Shown: positions 17,679 through 26,210, counted from the first letter of the stretch. The stretch: 52,045 nt of DNA from Halanaerobiales bacterium (GCA_023128035.1 JAGMES010000016.1:1-52045); one strand, 5' to 3'. The notes: a model not told the origin generated them from the sequence alone. Numbers and translations: made by a program.

Positions 17679-18784
17679 ATGCTAATAAACAATTAGCGGT
17701 GAAAAAGCGTCTAGCGGCAATTGTCTTTTCAAAAAGTGGAGTTTTAGTCTGTCGCAAGTTGCAGAATGCTATAGAAGATTTGGATTTATATCTGAAAGCA
17801 GAAATGTGTACCTTAGAGAGAGATCTTGTGATAGGAAAGCCATTTAAATCGTTTGTTGGTGAGATTTTTAATAAATATGATGGTCTGATATTTGTGATGT
17901 CAACAGGAATAGTGGTTCGTGAAATCGCTCCATTTCTAAAAAGCAAGAAGACTGATCCCGCAGTGGTAGTAATAGATGACCATGGTCAATATGTAATCTC
18001 GTTACTTTCAGGGCATCTAGGTGGAGCAAATGAGTTAGCTAGAACCCTGTCAGAGATTTTGGAGGCGAAACCAGTAATAACAACTTCAACCGATCTTCAT
18101 CAAGTACCAGCCTTTGATCTTATAGCAAAAGAATATAATATGAAGATTGAACGATTACATGATCTAAAATTTATCAGTGGTGCGTTGATTGATGGAGAAA
18201 AAGTTGGATTATACACTGACTTATCTTATCCATTAAATGTATCTATTTTAGTGGAAGAACGAAATAATCTCGATGAATTTTTAAATTTAGAAATCTCAGA
18301 GATAAAAAAGTTATTCTCATCATGGAAGGGAGTAGTCTTGATCACTCACAGACTAATTTCAAAAGAAGTATTAGAAAAATGGGCATTACCCACCTTGATC
18401 TTACGCCCCAAAAATCTAGTTGTGGGTATGGGATTAAAAAGGGGTAAGACAAAAGCAGAATTAGAAGAAGCATTATTGAAAGCATGTAAAACTGCCGATG
18501 TAAGCCCTGATTCGATTTCAAAAATTACAACAATTGATATCAAACAGGATGAAGTTGGATTACATAAACTTTGTGATGCTTACAATTTATCATTACAAAT
18601 TTTTTCAACCGAAGAAGTCAAGGCGGTAGAAGATAAATTTTCCATCTCAGAGTTTGTAAAAAAAACCATCGGTGTAGGCGGAGTCGCCGAACCAACGGTT
18701 TTTCTAGGAACAGAAAAAGGTGAGTGGGTATTAAGAAGACAGAAATTAGATGGGGTAACTGTTGCAATAATGAGAGAAATTTAA
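17669..18784 (+). CDS. cbiG: Cobalt-precorrin-5A hydrolase
   Basis: Opens the delta-lactone and releases acetaldehyde, a step unique to the anaerobic pathway. 371 residues. The GTG start lies in the cbiF end with AAAGGATGAT upstream. The N-terminal half has FVMSTGIVVREIAPFLKSK and the central VVIDDHGQYVISLLSGHLGG, conserved in CbiG. The C-terminal half has LVVGMGLKRGKTKAELEEAL and ends with VGGVAEPTV. Length and order are normal. Confidence 0.94.
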   Translation: MRLNANKQLAVKKRLAAIVFSKSGVLVCRKLQNAIEDLDLYLKAEMCTLERDLVIGKPFKSFVGEIFNKYDGLIFVMSTGIVVREIAPFLKSKKTDPAVVVIDDHGQYVISLLSGHLGGANELARTLSEILEAKPVITTSTDLHQVPAFDLIAKEYNMKIERLHDLKFISGALIDGEKVGLYTDLSYPLNVSILVEERNNLDEFLNLEISEIKKLFSSWKGVVLITHRLISKEVLEKWALPTLILRPKNLVVGMGLKRGKTKAELEEALLKACKTADVSPDSISKITTIDIKQDEVGLHKLCDAYNLSLQIFSTEEVKAVEDKFSISEFVKKTIGVGGVAEPTVFLGTEKGEWVLRRQKLDGVTVAIMREI

Positions 18785-18840
18785 TTAGTTAAGAAATAAG
18801 AGTTAATAGTTATTAATGACAAAAGAAGGAGGCGAAATAT

Positions 18841-19569
18841 ATGGCAGGAATGATTTATGTTGTTGGTATTGGCCCGGGTAGCGAAGATTATCTCACACCT
18901 AGAGCAAGAAAAGCTATCATCAATTCTGATGTAATTGTCGGATACAAAGTTTATATTGAACTTATCCAGAATCTAATACAGACTCAGGAAGTTATATCTA
19001 ATGGAATGAAGCAAGAGATTGATCGGGTTAAAAAGGTGATTGAATTAGCTAAGGAAGGAAAAACTGTGTCGCTTGTTAGTAGTGGGGATGCGGGGGTTTA
19101 TGGGATGGCTGGCCCGGTTTATCAATTAGCAGAAGAAATGGGAGTAGATGCTGAAATTGAAGTAGTCCCAGGAGTGACAGCTGTTTTAGCAGCAGCTTCA
19201 AGGCTTGGAGCTCCATTGATGCATGATTTTGTCGTAATCAGTTTAAGTGATCTTTTAACTCCATGGGAAAAGATAGTGAAACGATTGCATGCTGCAGGTG
19301 AAGGGGATTTTGTAGTTAGCCTTTATAACCCAAGGAGTAAAAAACGTCGCTCTCATCTGATTGAAGCACAAGAGATTCTTCTTAAGTATCGTAAACCAGA
19401 GACGCCTGTGGGGATTGTCTGGAATGGAACCAGAGAAAAAGAAGAGATGTTAGTTACGACCTTAGCTCAAATTCCACATGAAGAAGTTAACATGTTTGCT
19501 ACATTGATTATTGGGAACTCTGAAACCTATATTTCAAAAGGGCGAATAATTACTCCAAGGGGTTATTGA
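18841..19569 (+). CDS. cbiH: Cobalt-factor III / precorrin-3B C17-methyltransferase
   Basis: Ring-contracting C17 methylation. 242 residues. YVVGIGPGSEDYLTPRARKA start, SSGDAGVYGMAGPVY and VVPGVTAVLAAASRLGAPL match the family, as does FVVSLYNPRSKKR. AAGGAGGCG lies eight bases before the ATG. The stop TGA shares a base with the ATG of cbiJ (TGATG). Confidence 0.94.
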   Translation: MAGMIYVVGIGPGSEDYLTPRARKAIINSDVIVGYKVYIELIQNLIQTQEVISNGMKQEIDRVKKVIELAKEGKTVSLVSSGDAGVYGMAGPVYQLAEEMGVDAEIEVVPGVTAVLAAASRLGAPLMHDFVVISLSDLLTPWEKIVKRLHAAGEGDFVVSLYNPRSKKRRSHLIEAQEILLKYRKPETPVGIVWNGTREKEEMLVTTLAQIPHEEVNMFATLIIGNSETYISKGRIITPRGY

Positions 19570-20345
19570 TGATTTTGCTCATGGCAGGAACCAGTGAAGG
19601 TCGAGAATTAGCAAGTGTATTGCATCAAAGAGGATATCCTTTGTTGGTTTCCACTGTATCAGAATACGCGGTTTCTTTATTAGAAAAGGGTATAGAATCG
19701 ATTCATCGACCTTTAGGAGTTGAGGAATTAATTGGTTTGATTGAAGAGAAGAAGATTAGTGTTTTAATAGACGCTACTCATCCATTTGCGGTAGTTGCTT
19801 CTCAAAATGCACAAAATGCTGTGAAAGCGACTGGAATATATTATTTACGATGGGAGCGGGAAAGCCTTATACCAGATGAAATTGCAGAAATTAAGCGGGT
19901 CAAAACTTATGAAGATGCTCTAAAACATCTTGAACCCTTTGAACGAATATTACTGACTATTGGTAGTAAGGAACTTCCTTTGTTTGATTCCCTGATTCAG
20001 AATCAGATGAAAAAAGTCTATGCAAGAGTGTTACCACTACCTTCTTCACTAAAGACTTGTTGGGATTTGGGAATACCTCCAGGTCAAATTATCGCCTGTC
20101 AGGGGCCATTTTCTATGGAAATGAATATAGCACTAATTCATCAATATAATATTCAAGTTTTGGTAACAAAGAATAGTGGTAAACGTGGTGGATTGAGAGA
20201 AAAGTTAGAAGCCGCAGTCAATTGTGGGATTTCTGTTATATTAATTGAAAAACCAGATATAAAATATATAAAAGAAGTTAATACGCTAAAAGAGATTGAA
20301 GAAATCTTAAGAAAGTTGGGTTTTAACGCAAAGAATGAAGAGTGA
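19569..20345 (+). CDS. cbiJ: Cobalt-precorrin-6A reductase
   Basis: NAD(P)H-dependent reduction of the macrocycle. About 258 residues from ATG 19569; a TTG three bases earlier would also be in frame. Typical features are LMAGTSEGRELA at the N-terminus, LIDATHPFAVVASQNA near 70-85, LLTIGSKELPLF and the C-terminal VTKNSGKRGGLREKL. AAGGGG lies upstream inside cbiH. Last intact gene of the operon. Confidence 0.94.
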   Translation: MILLMAGTSEGRELASVLHQRGYPLLVSTVSEYAVSLLEKGIESIHRPLGVEELIGLIEEKKISVLIDATHPFAVVASQNAQNAVKATGIYYLRWERESLIPDEIAEIKRVKTYEDALKHLEPFERILLTIGSKELPLFDSLIQNQMKKVYARVLPLPSSLKTCWDLGIPPGQIIACQGPFSMEMNIALIHQYNIQVLVTKNSGKRGGLREKLEAAVNCGISVILIEKPDIKYIKEVNTLKEIEEILRKLGFNAKNEE

Positions 20346-20350
20346 AAATA

Positions 20351-20472
20351 ATGTCTCAAGGATTGGTGCATGTATATACAAGCGAAGGTAAAGGGATTAT
20401 GTTACCGTGATGAAAAAAGAAGTTCATCCAATTGATCAAAAGATTAAAGCATGTGTTGGGATTGAATATTAA
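20351..20472 (+). pseudogene. cobO/btuR adenosyltransferase, gutted by internal deletion
   Basis: ATG 20351 opens MSQGLVHVYTSEGKG, the start of CobO-type cob(I)alamin adenosyltransferases up to the first half of the P-loop, then reads IMLP and stops. A second frame from about 20405 reads VMKKEVHPIDQKIKACVGIEY and stops at 20470-20472, which matches the conserved C-terminus of the same enzyme. About 130 central codons are gone. It sits at the end of the cbi operon, the expected place for cobO. Confidence 0.8.
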
Positions 20473-20539
20473 AGTTAAAAAACTTCCTTTTTAGTTTAAA
20501 TTAGATTGATTTTAATTAAATTATATATAATCATAAAAA

Positions 20540-20568
20540 TTGACATCACTACTTTATCATGTTATAAT
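20540..20568 (+). promoter_or_regulatory. Promoter of btuFCD
   Basis: TTGACA (20540-20545), 17-base spacer, TATAAT (20563-20568). A perfect consensus pair about 55 bases before the riboswitch. Confidence 0.85.
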
Positions 20569-20621
20569 AAATAAGTAAAAGTTGAGAATAAAAAGTTCAA
20601 AACTTAATTAAATGAATTTAA

Positions 20622-20817
20622 TAGGTGTCCATGATTGTGGATGAAAAGGGAAAACGGTGAAAGTCCGTTGCAGCCCCCGTTACTGTATGTGAGGATGCCC
20701 TGATTGTATTATGCCACTGGGAAACTGGGAAGGCGAATTGGGTGCAGAGGAATCACAAGCCAGGAGACCTGCCTGTTAAATTATGTTCAAATCTTTCGGA
20801 GGGGAGGGTTGAAACGA
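20622..20817 (+). promoter_or_regulatory. Cobalamin riboswitch (btuFCD leader)
   Basis: Contains GGGAAAACGGTGAAAGTCCG, CAGCCCCCGTTACTG, GCCACTGGG, GGGAAGGCG, AATCACAAGCCAGGAGACC and TTTCGGAGGGGAGGGTT in the right order. It differs in the variable stems from the one at 6709, so it is not a recent duplicate. A terminator at 20851-20880 follows. Confidence 0.95.
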
Positions 20818-20850
20818 GTGGTAATCTGTTAATACAGTTGCTCTTGTTTT

Positions 20851-20880
20851 AACCCCTTGCTTATGTAAGGGGTTTTTTAA
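20851..20880 (+). terminator. Riboswitch-controlled terminator before btuF
   Basis: AACCCCTT (20851-20858) pairs with AAGGGGTT (20867-20874) and is followed by TTTTTT. It lies 30 bases before the btuF ATG. Confidence 0.85.
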
Positions 20881-20911
20881 TTATTAACTAAAAAAAAGGA
20901 GGAAATATCTA

Positions 20912-21913
20912 ATGGTTTCTAGCAAAAAAAATATCATTGTTTGCCTTATTTTACTTCTAATGGTTAGTACTATTTCTGGATTAGTATTCGCTGATCAAAA
21001 GGTTACTTTGGTTGATTATGATGGGGTAGAGGTTCAAATTAATGCACCTGTTCAGAGAATTGTTTGTATAAGTTCAGCTTTAAATGAAATTCTTTGTGTA
21101 CTTAATGCAGGAGACAAGATTGTTGGAAGAGATAGTAAATCTGTATTTCCACCAATATTAGCTGATGTAACAGTCGTAGCAAGGTCATCAGCTAAACCTC
21201 AGATTGAAGCTGTTTTAGAACTGGATCCAGATGTGATTATTGCAGATACTATGTTAAAAGATGATGTTCGTAAAAAATTCGAAGCTTTTGGTGTTCCTGT
21301 AATAGTAGAAAGAGGTTCAGATCCAGAACGACTTTTTCAAGTTATTCGAAATCTAGCGTTAATAGTAGAAAATCAAGAGTGTGGAGAAAAATTAGTAAGT
21401 TTTATTTCCAGCTATGAAAACTTGATCAAAGAACGGTTGGCAGGTTTATCTGATGAAGAAAAAGTTCGTGTATATTGGGAATGGAACAAGCCATATAAAA
21501 CTGGAAGCGCAGGAGCAAGTTGTACTCCACGTATTATCTTTACAGGTGGAAAAAATATTTGTCATGATGCAGAAGGAAAGTATCCTGTGGTATCCAGTGA
21601 ATATATTTGGGAACGGAATCCTGAAGTTATAGTTAAAATGGCAAGTCGTGGTGATTCTTTAGAAATAATGAAACAAACCTTTGAAGAGATCATGACTAGA
21701 CAGGGACTTAAAGAAACTGATGCTGTTAAGAATAATAATGTTCATGTGATCAGTTGGGAGATCCATAATGGCTTACGTTCTGTAATTGGAAGTTTATATT
21801 ATGCAAAATGGCTGCACCCTGAGAAATTTGAAGATATTGATCCAGAACAAATTCACAAAAAACTCTTAAAGGATTTTTATGGATTTGAATCGAGCAATCC
21901 AGTAGTTTACTAG
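20912..21913 (+). CDS. btuF: Corrinoid-binding protein of B12 ABC importer
   Basis: Extracytoplasmic substrate-binding protein of the cobalamin/Fe-siderophore class. 333 residues with an N-terminal signal peptide (positive start, hydrophobic core to about 27, then VFADQK). No lipobox Cys is evident near the cleavage site. DYDGVEVQINAPVQRIVCIS and VLELDPDVIIADT are typical of this periplasmic-binding fold. AAGGAGGAAAT precedes ATG. The cobalamin riboswitch upstream and btuCD downstream support B12 as ligand. A stem-loop separates it from btuC. Confidence 0.88.
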   Translation: MVSSKKNIIVCLILLLMVSTISGLVFADQKVTLVDYDGVEVQINAPVQRIVCISSALNEILCVLNAGDKIVGRDSKSVFPPILADVTVVARSSAKPQIEAVLELDPDVIIADTMLKDDVRKKFEAFGVPVIVERGSDPERLFQVIRNLALIVENQECGEKLVSFISSYENLIKERLAGLSDEEKVRVYWEWNKPYKTGSAGASCTPRIIFTGGKNICHDAEGKYPVVSSEYIWERNPEVIVKMASRGDSLEIMKQTFEEIMTRQGLKETDAVKNNNVHVISWEIHNGLRSVIGSLYYAKWLHPEKFEDIDPEQIHKKLLKDFYGFESSNPVVY

Positions 21914-21944
21914 AGTGTAGAGATGAATGAAAAATAAAGTATTT

Positions 21945-21986
21945 AAGGTCGCAATGCAAATTTTAAGCATGCGACCTTATTTTTAG
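21945..21986 (+). terminator. Stem-loop between btuF and btuC
   Basis: AAGGTCGCAATGC (21945-21957) pairs with GCATGCGACCTT (21967-21978) with one bulged base, followed by ATTTTTAGG. It can act as a partial terminator or as an RNA-stabilising end, allowing more binding protein than permease to be made. Confidence 0.75.
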
Positions 21987-21998
21987 GAGGTGAACCAT

Positions 21999-23075
21999 AT
22001 GGAATGTGTAGATAGGCAGGGAGTTTATCTTAAGAGCCTTTCAAAAAGATATACTTTTCTAGCTATATTATTGATTTTATTGCTGTTAAGTATGTTATAT
22101 TTCATTACTTTAGGGCCAGCTAACATTTCAATTGCTGAGGTTTACGGTGTTTTGTTAAAGAAAATAGGATTATCAAACAAAGAGTATTCTGGTTTTATAG
22201 AAGGGGTAATTTTACAACTAAGAATGCCAAGAGTTCTTTTAGCGGTTATCACAGGACTAGCATTGGGAAGCAGTGGAGTTGTAATGCAATCTCTTCTGAA
22301 TAATCCATTAGCAAGTCCTTATACATTAGGAGTCTCTTCAGGTTCAGCCTTTGGAGCAGGATTGAGTATTGTTTTGGGTGGAGTAATCTTTGGAGGTAAA
22401 TTTGCGAAGTATGGTTCCTGGACAATTATTTTTGGAGCATTTTTAATGGGATTACTTACTATTTTGTTGATAAATGCAATTGCTTCGATGAAAGGTGGCA
22501 GTGCATCTGTGTTAATTTTATCAGGTGTTGCTTTAAGTTATCTTTTTTCAGCAGGAGTTTCATTATTAAAGTATCTGACTGATCATGAACAACTTCGTGA
22601 GCTTACGGTTTGGCTTATGGGAGGTTTATATCGTGCAGAATGGATTGATATTATAATTCTGACTCCCATTGTGCTTTTGGGAGTACTAGTTCTTTATAAA
22701 TTTGCTTGGGATATAAACACACTTAATGCCGGAGAAGAAGTAGCGAAAAATTTAGGAATCAATGTAGAAAAGCTTCGGCGAAATGGTTGTGTGATTACAG
22801 CGTTTTTAACAAGTTCAGTGATCGCTTTTACTGGAATTATTGGTTTTATTGGACTCATAGCGCCACATATTTGTAGAATGGTTATCGGAAATGATAACCG
22901 ATTTTTGATAATAAGCTCTGGTTTATTAGGTGCTATTATTTTGTTAGCTGCTGATACAGTAGCTAGAATTATCATTAATCCTGCAGAATTACCAGTGGGC
23001 ATAATTACTTCTATATGTGGGGTACCTTTCTTTCTTTACCTGGTGATTAAAAAACGAAGGAGTTATTGGAAATGA
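21999..23075 (+). CDS. btuC: B12 importer permease
   Basis: FecCD-type membrane permease, about 358 residues with roughly ten helices. Shows LRMPRVLLAVITGLALGSSG and GSSGVVMQSLLNNPLASPYT, the classic family motif, and GFIGLIAPHICRM near the C-terminus. ATG 21999 lies seven bases after AGGAGGT; an in-frame GTG nine bases earlier would overlap that site. Its end overlaps btuD by four bases. Confidence 0.93.
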   Translation: MECVDRQGVYLKSLSKRYTFLAILLILLLLSMLYFITLGPANISIAEVYGVLLKKIGLSNKEYSGFIEGVILQLRMPRVLLAVITGLALGSSGVVMQSLLNNPLASPYTLGVSSGSAFGAGLSIVLGGVIFGGKFAKYGSWTIIFGAFLMGLLTILLINAIASMKGGSASVLILSGVALSYLFSAGVSLLKYLTDHEQLRELTVWLMGGLYRAEWIDIIILTPIVLLGVLVLYKFAWDINTLNAGEEVAKNLGINVEKLRRNGCVITAFLTSSVIAFTGIIGFIGLIAPHICRMVIGNDNRFLIISSGLLGAIILLAADTVARIIINPAELPVGIITSICGVPFFLYLVIKKRRSYWK

Positions 23076-23839
23076 GTTTAAAAGCGAAAAATCTGAGTTT
23101 TTCATATGAGCAAAATAAGATATTTGAGAAGGTCAATTTACATATTCGAAAAGGACAGATTTCATGTTTTGTTGGCCCTAATGGAGCAGGCAAATCCACT
23201 TTGATTAAATGTCTTAACAAAATCTTTTTACCAGAAGAAGGAGTTGTGTTTATAGACGGAAAGGAAATATCATCTTTAAAACCGCGAGATTTAGCAAAAG
23301 TCATGGGTTATGTACCTCAAAATGAAAAAGATACATTTTCTATTTCAGTCTTTGAAGCCGTATTACTTGGCAGGAGACCATATATTCAATGGCGTGTTCG
23401 CAAAGAAGATATTAAGATTGTAGAATCTATTTTAGCGAAATTAAAAATTACCCATTTGGCAGAAAGAGAGATTCAGACTTTAAGTGGTGGTGAACGTCAA
23501 AAAGTTGCCATAGCACGAGCTTTGGCACAAAAACCTTCGATCCTTTTATTAGATGAGCCAACTTCCAATCTTGATATGAATCATCAGCTAGAAATTATGG
23601 AGCTATTATCTAACTTGGCTCATGATAATTCCGTTACTATTATTATGGTTATTCACGATTTAAATCTGGCTGCAAGATATTCAGATGAAGTATTTTTGTT
23701 TGGAAAAAAAGGAATACATGTTTGTGGTTCACCATTTGAAGTATTTACAATAGATAATTTAAAGGAAGTCTATGGTGTTGAGGTTGAAATTATCCAAACA
23801 TCACAGGGTGCATATATTGTGCCTCTGAAGTCCGTTTAG
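23072..23839 (+). CDS. btuD: B12 importer ATPase
   Basis: 255 residues. Walker A GPNGAGKST, Q-loop GYVPQ, signature TLSGGERQKVAIARAL, Walker B ILLLDEPTSNLD and switch His in VIHDLNLAARYSDE. ATG 23072 overlaps the btuC stop (AATGA). A TTG six bases earlier is in frame but closer to the AAGGAG site. It is the cytoplasmic engine of the riboswitch-controlled importer and is followed by a strong terminator. Confidence 0.93.
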   Translation: MSLKAKNLSFSYEQNKIFEKVNLHIRKGQISCFVGPNGAGKSTLIKCLNKIFLPEEGVVFIDGKEISSLKPRDLAKVMGYVPQNEKDTFSISVFEAVLLGRRPYIQWRVRKEDIKIVESILAKLKITHLAEREIQTLSGGERQKVAIARALAQKPSILLLDEPTSNLDMNHQLEIMELLSNLAHDNSVTIIMVIHDLNLAARYSDEVFLFGKKGIHVCGSPFEVFTIDNLKEVYGVEVEIIQTSQGAYIVPLKSV

Positions 23840-23844
23840 ATTTG

Positions 23845-23894
23845 ATACCCTTGAGATGTGTGGTTTAAGCCTAACATTTCAGGGTATATTTTTT
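23845..23894 (+). terminator. Terminator of btuFCD
   Basis: ATACCCTTGAGATGT (23845-23859) pairs with ACATTTCAGGGTAT (23874-23887) with one bulged T, then ATTTTTTT. Confidence 0.85.
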
Positions 23895-23925
23895 TACCCA
23901 AAATTCAAAATACTTCAAAATGATA

Positions 23926-23954
23926 TTGACAATCATTTTCAATAAGATTATAAT
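23926..23954 (+). promoter_or_regulatory. Consensus promoter with overlapping Fur-box-like site
   Basis: TTGACA (23926-23931), 17 bases, TATAAT (23949-23954). TGACAATCATTTTCA (23927-23941) differs at two positions from the 7-1-7 Fur consensus TGATAATCATTATCA, and TGATATTGACAATCA (23921-23935) is a second weaker overlapping match. A metal-dependent repressor binding here would block the -35 region of the HD-GYP gene. Confidence 0.6.
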
Positions 23955-24006
23955 ATAAGTATGTTCTTCAATAAAATGAATTGAAGATTAGTAAGGGGGA
24001 TTGCTG

Positions 24007-24681
24007 ATGAATTCATATCTTATTTCAAACATTAATTTTCATGAATTTGTAGAGAGTCTTGTTAAGGCATTAGAGACTAAGGATTATTATACATATGGTC
24101 ATTCTGAAAGAGTAGCATTATTGGCTGAACGACTAGCTTATGAAATGAATTTAGAGCAGAAACAGATTGAGTTAACACATATTGCTGCTCATTTGCATGA
24201 TCTAGGTAAAATTGGAATTCCAGATTCCATTTTAAATAAACCTGGAAGATTGACAGAGGAAGAATTTAAGATAATGCAAGAGCATTCGGTTAAAGGATTT
24301 GAGATATTAAGCAAAGTTCAAAGCTTACATCATATAGCTAATATAGTTAAACATCATCATGAAAGATATGATGGCAAAGGTTATCCTGATGGTTTGAAGG
24401 GAAAAGAGATTCCGCTTATGTCCAGAATTATTGCTGTAGCAGATTCTTTTGATGCTATGACGAGCACCAGACCATATCGTAGGAAATTAGAAATAGATGA
24501 AGCAGTTTTAGAGTTGGAAGAACATGCAAAGGATCAGTTTGATCCTGCAGTTATAAAGGTTATGATAAATATTTATCAAAATGATAGAGCTTTTATTGAG
24601 GAGTTAGTGAAGCCTGAGGTAGATGGACATGATTATTTGGAAGTTGAGCATGAGCAATTGTATCATTCTCGGAGGTTATAA
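24007..24681 (+). CDS. HD-GYP domain phosphodiesterase
   Basis: Predicted cyclic-di-GMP (or cGAMP) hydrolase, cytosolic, 224 residues consisting of little more than the HD-GYP domain. It shows YTYGHSERVALLAERLAYEM, the metal-binding HD in AAHLHDLGKIGIPD, HSVKGFEIL, HHHERYDGKGYPDGLKG carrying the GYP motif, and VADSFDAMTSTRPYR. No sensor, receiver or membrane segment is attached, so input must come from expression or partners. ATG 24007 follows AAGGGGGA; a TTG at 24001 is less likely. The promoter with a Fur-like operator suggests iron-dependent expression (inference). Confidence 0.9.
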   Translation: MNSYLISNINFHEFVESLVKALETKDYYTYGHSERVALLAERLAYEMNLEQKQIELTHIAAHLHDLGKIGIPDSILNKPGRLTEEEFKIMQEHSVKGFEILSKVQSLHHIANIVKHHHERYDGKGYPDGLKGKEIPLMSRIIAVADSFDAMTSTRPYRRKLEIDEAVLELEEHAKDQFDPAVIKVMINIYQNDRAFIEELVKPEVDGHDYLEVEHEQLYHSRRL

Positions 24682-24877
24682 GGATGTTGTTGCAAAAAAA
24701 TAGTTAATCTATGGGTCACTTTTACCAATTTTTATGAATAAATACTGAGATTTTGGGGAATTTAATATAAGAGTCTTGTTGATATGAGTTGTTGATAATG
24801 TTATAATAGAATAGAATAGATTAAAAATATTAGTGACGAACAAGGCAAAAAAAAATTTTATAAGATAGGGATATATT
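24682..24877. other. AT-rich gap
   Basis: No gene, hairpin terminator or clear promoter seen. Contains TTATAATAGAATAGAATAGA, a short tandem of AATAG units, at about 24800-24822. Confidence 0.4.
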
Positions 24878-24973
24878 GTGGAAAAAGAGAAAATTGAAAA
24901 AAAAGATTATTTAAGACCCGAGGATCTAGAAATGGATGTTGTTAAATTTATTAGGCAAATAGGTAGTGGCTAG
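24878..24973 (+). CDS. Small ORF of 31 residues upstream of the ThyX-like gene
   Basis: GTG start, with only a weak AGGG nine bases before. The product begins MEKEKIEKKDYLRPEDLEMD and continues to FIRQIGSG. It is rich in charged residues, with no Cys or signal peptide. It might be a leader-like or regulatory peptide, or chance. I know no homologue. 89 bases separate it from the next gene. Confidence 0.35.
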   Translation: MEKEKIEKKDYLRPEDLEMDVVKFIRQIGSG

Positions 24974-25062
24974 AATGTAGGAAAAGTAAAAAAATTATTA
25001 TTCATTAAAACTAGAAAATTTTATTTTTAAAATTAACTAATTTAAAAGTAGGGGAGAATACA

Positions 25063-25902
25063 ATGAATATTTCATATATTGGTGAAGGAAAAGTAGTATT
25101 ATTAGCAGGTGGAGGAAAAATATTTACGGATTTGGCTGCTAGATTTGTAAAGTCTGAACGTTCTTTGGACGAAATTATTGCATCTCCTTATTCAAAAGAG
25201 TTAGTCAAAAAGATTCTTAATAGCGGGCATAAAGCTGCGGTGGAATTTGATTTTTTTATTTTTGGCATAGAAGGATATTCAAGAGTAACAGAGGTACAAT
25301 TAGTTCGAAAAAGATTGGCATCTTATATGATAAAAACAGGGAGAGCTAATAAAAATGGTAAAAGGTCGTATGATCTAGTAATCCCAGAATCAATAAAAAA
25401 TATACATTGTGATTATAAAATAGCTGTCGATAATATTTTTTTAAGGGATGGAACTTCATTAAGTGACTATTTACCACAAGATGTAGATGTTGTTATTAAA
25501 TCTTTTGATACAAAAGAAATACTGAATTTGCTGGAATTATGGTATGATACCGGAGTGCATTTAGATATTTCAGAGGAAGATTTAAGATATTTAAAACCTC
25601 AAGCTACGGAATTTAAAGCACTCATTGGGATGAATGCTCATAGTTTAATTGATTGGTTTAGCATTCGATGCTGTAAAAACGCACAAGCAGAGATTCGCGA
25701 TTTAGCTAATAAAATGCTAATTTTATGTAAACAAGTTGCTCCTGACTTATTTGAAGAAGCAGGACCTAATTGTAAAATATTGGGCTATTGCCCTGAAAAT
25801 GAATTTCAGCATAAGGATTGCAGAAATAAAGTAATTACAAAAAAACAAGCTTTGGAAGTCATTAGCAAAGCAAATTGGAAAACTCAATTGGGAAATAAAT
25901 AG
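25063..25902 (+). CDS. ThyX-like flavin-dependent thymidylate synthase homologue, altered motif
   Basis: ATG with GGGGAG upstream; 279 residues. Family resemblance is clear in the second half: NAHSLIDWFSIRCCKNAQAE corresponds to the ThyX segment NAREL..FF.LR.C.RAQWE. EIRDLANKMLILCKQVAP and EEAGPNC follow. The ThyX signature RHR-x7-S is changed: residues 82-84 are RKR and the position seven further on (92) is Thr instead of Ser, within LVRKRLASYMIKTGR. The usual EH before the flavin segment reads AVEFDFF. So a fold relative is certain enough, but normal dUMP methylation is doubtful. It could be a divergent ThyX or a repurposed flavoprotein. Hairpins lie downstream. Confidence 0.75.
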   Translation: MNISYIGEGKVVLLAGGGKIFTDLAARFVKSERSLDEIIASPYSKELVKKILNSGHKAAVEFDFFIFGIEGYSRVTEVQLVRKRLASYMIKTGRANKNGKRSYDLVIPESIKNIHCDYKIAVDNIFLRDGTSLSDYLPQDVDVVIKSFDTKEILNLLELWYDTGVHLDISEEDLRYLKPQATEFKALIGMNAHSLIDWFSIRCCKNAQAEIRDLANKMLILCKQVAPDLFEEAGPNCKILGYCPENEFQHKDCRNKVITKKQALEVISKANWKTQLGNK

Positions 25903-25910
25903 TAATAACT

Positions 25911-25964
25911 TTGCCATTCTTCTTTTTTGGATAAAATGTATCTTTAAAAAAGTAGGAATGGCAA
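25911..25964 (+). terminator. Imperfect hairpin after ThyX-like gene
   Basis: TTGCCATTCTTCTTTTTT (25911-25928) faces AAAAAAGTAGGAATGGCAA (about 25946-25964) with two mismatches. No T run follows on this strand, so it may be a processing stem rather than a terminator. Confidence 0.4.
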
Positions 25965-26007
25965 TCTTAATATTAAAATTACAATTTTAATTATGCTAGG
26001 GTACTTT

Positions 26008-26030
26008 GGAGAAAAAAATCTCCTTTTTTT
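26008..26030 (+). terminator. Short intrinsic terminator
   Basis: GGAGA (26008-26012) pairs with TCTCC (26019-26023), followed by seven T. Probable terminator for the ThyX-like gene. Confidence 0.55.
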
Positions 26031-26171
26031 AGGTTTATGAGGAGTGATTAAAGATATATAAGGGTAATTCTGAATATTTATATATTCTTAGTTTCCGTTC
26101 TCAAAATAGATTTGCACTTGAATATGACCTAGTCTTTGATAGGCTACCTTAGTCCTAATAGTTAATTACAC

Positions 26172-26210
26172 AAGCTGACATAGTTTTTCAAATGGTGTCA
26201 GCTTAGTTTT
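26172..26210 (+). terminator. Perfect 9-bp hairpin in intergenic region
   Basis: AAGCTGACA (26172-26180) pairs with TGTCAGCTT (26196-26204), then AGTTTT. It lies in a 359-base gap (25903-26261) without a gene. It may terminate a lost gene. The sequence between the hairpins shows no coding frame I can name. Confidence 0.5.
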
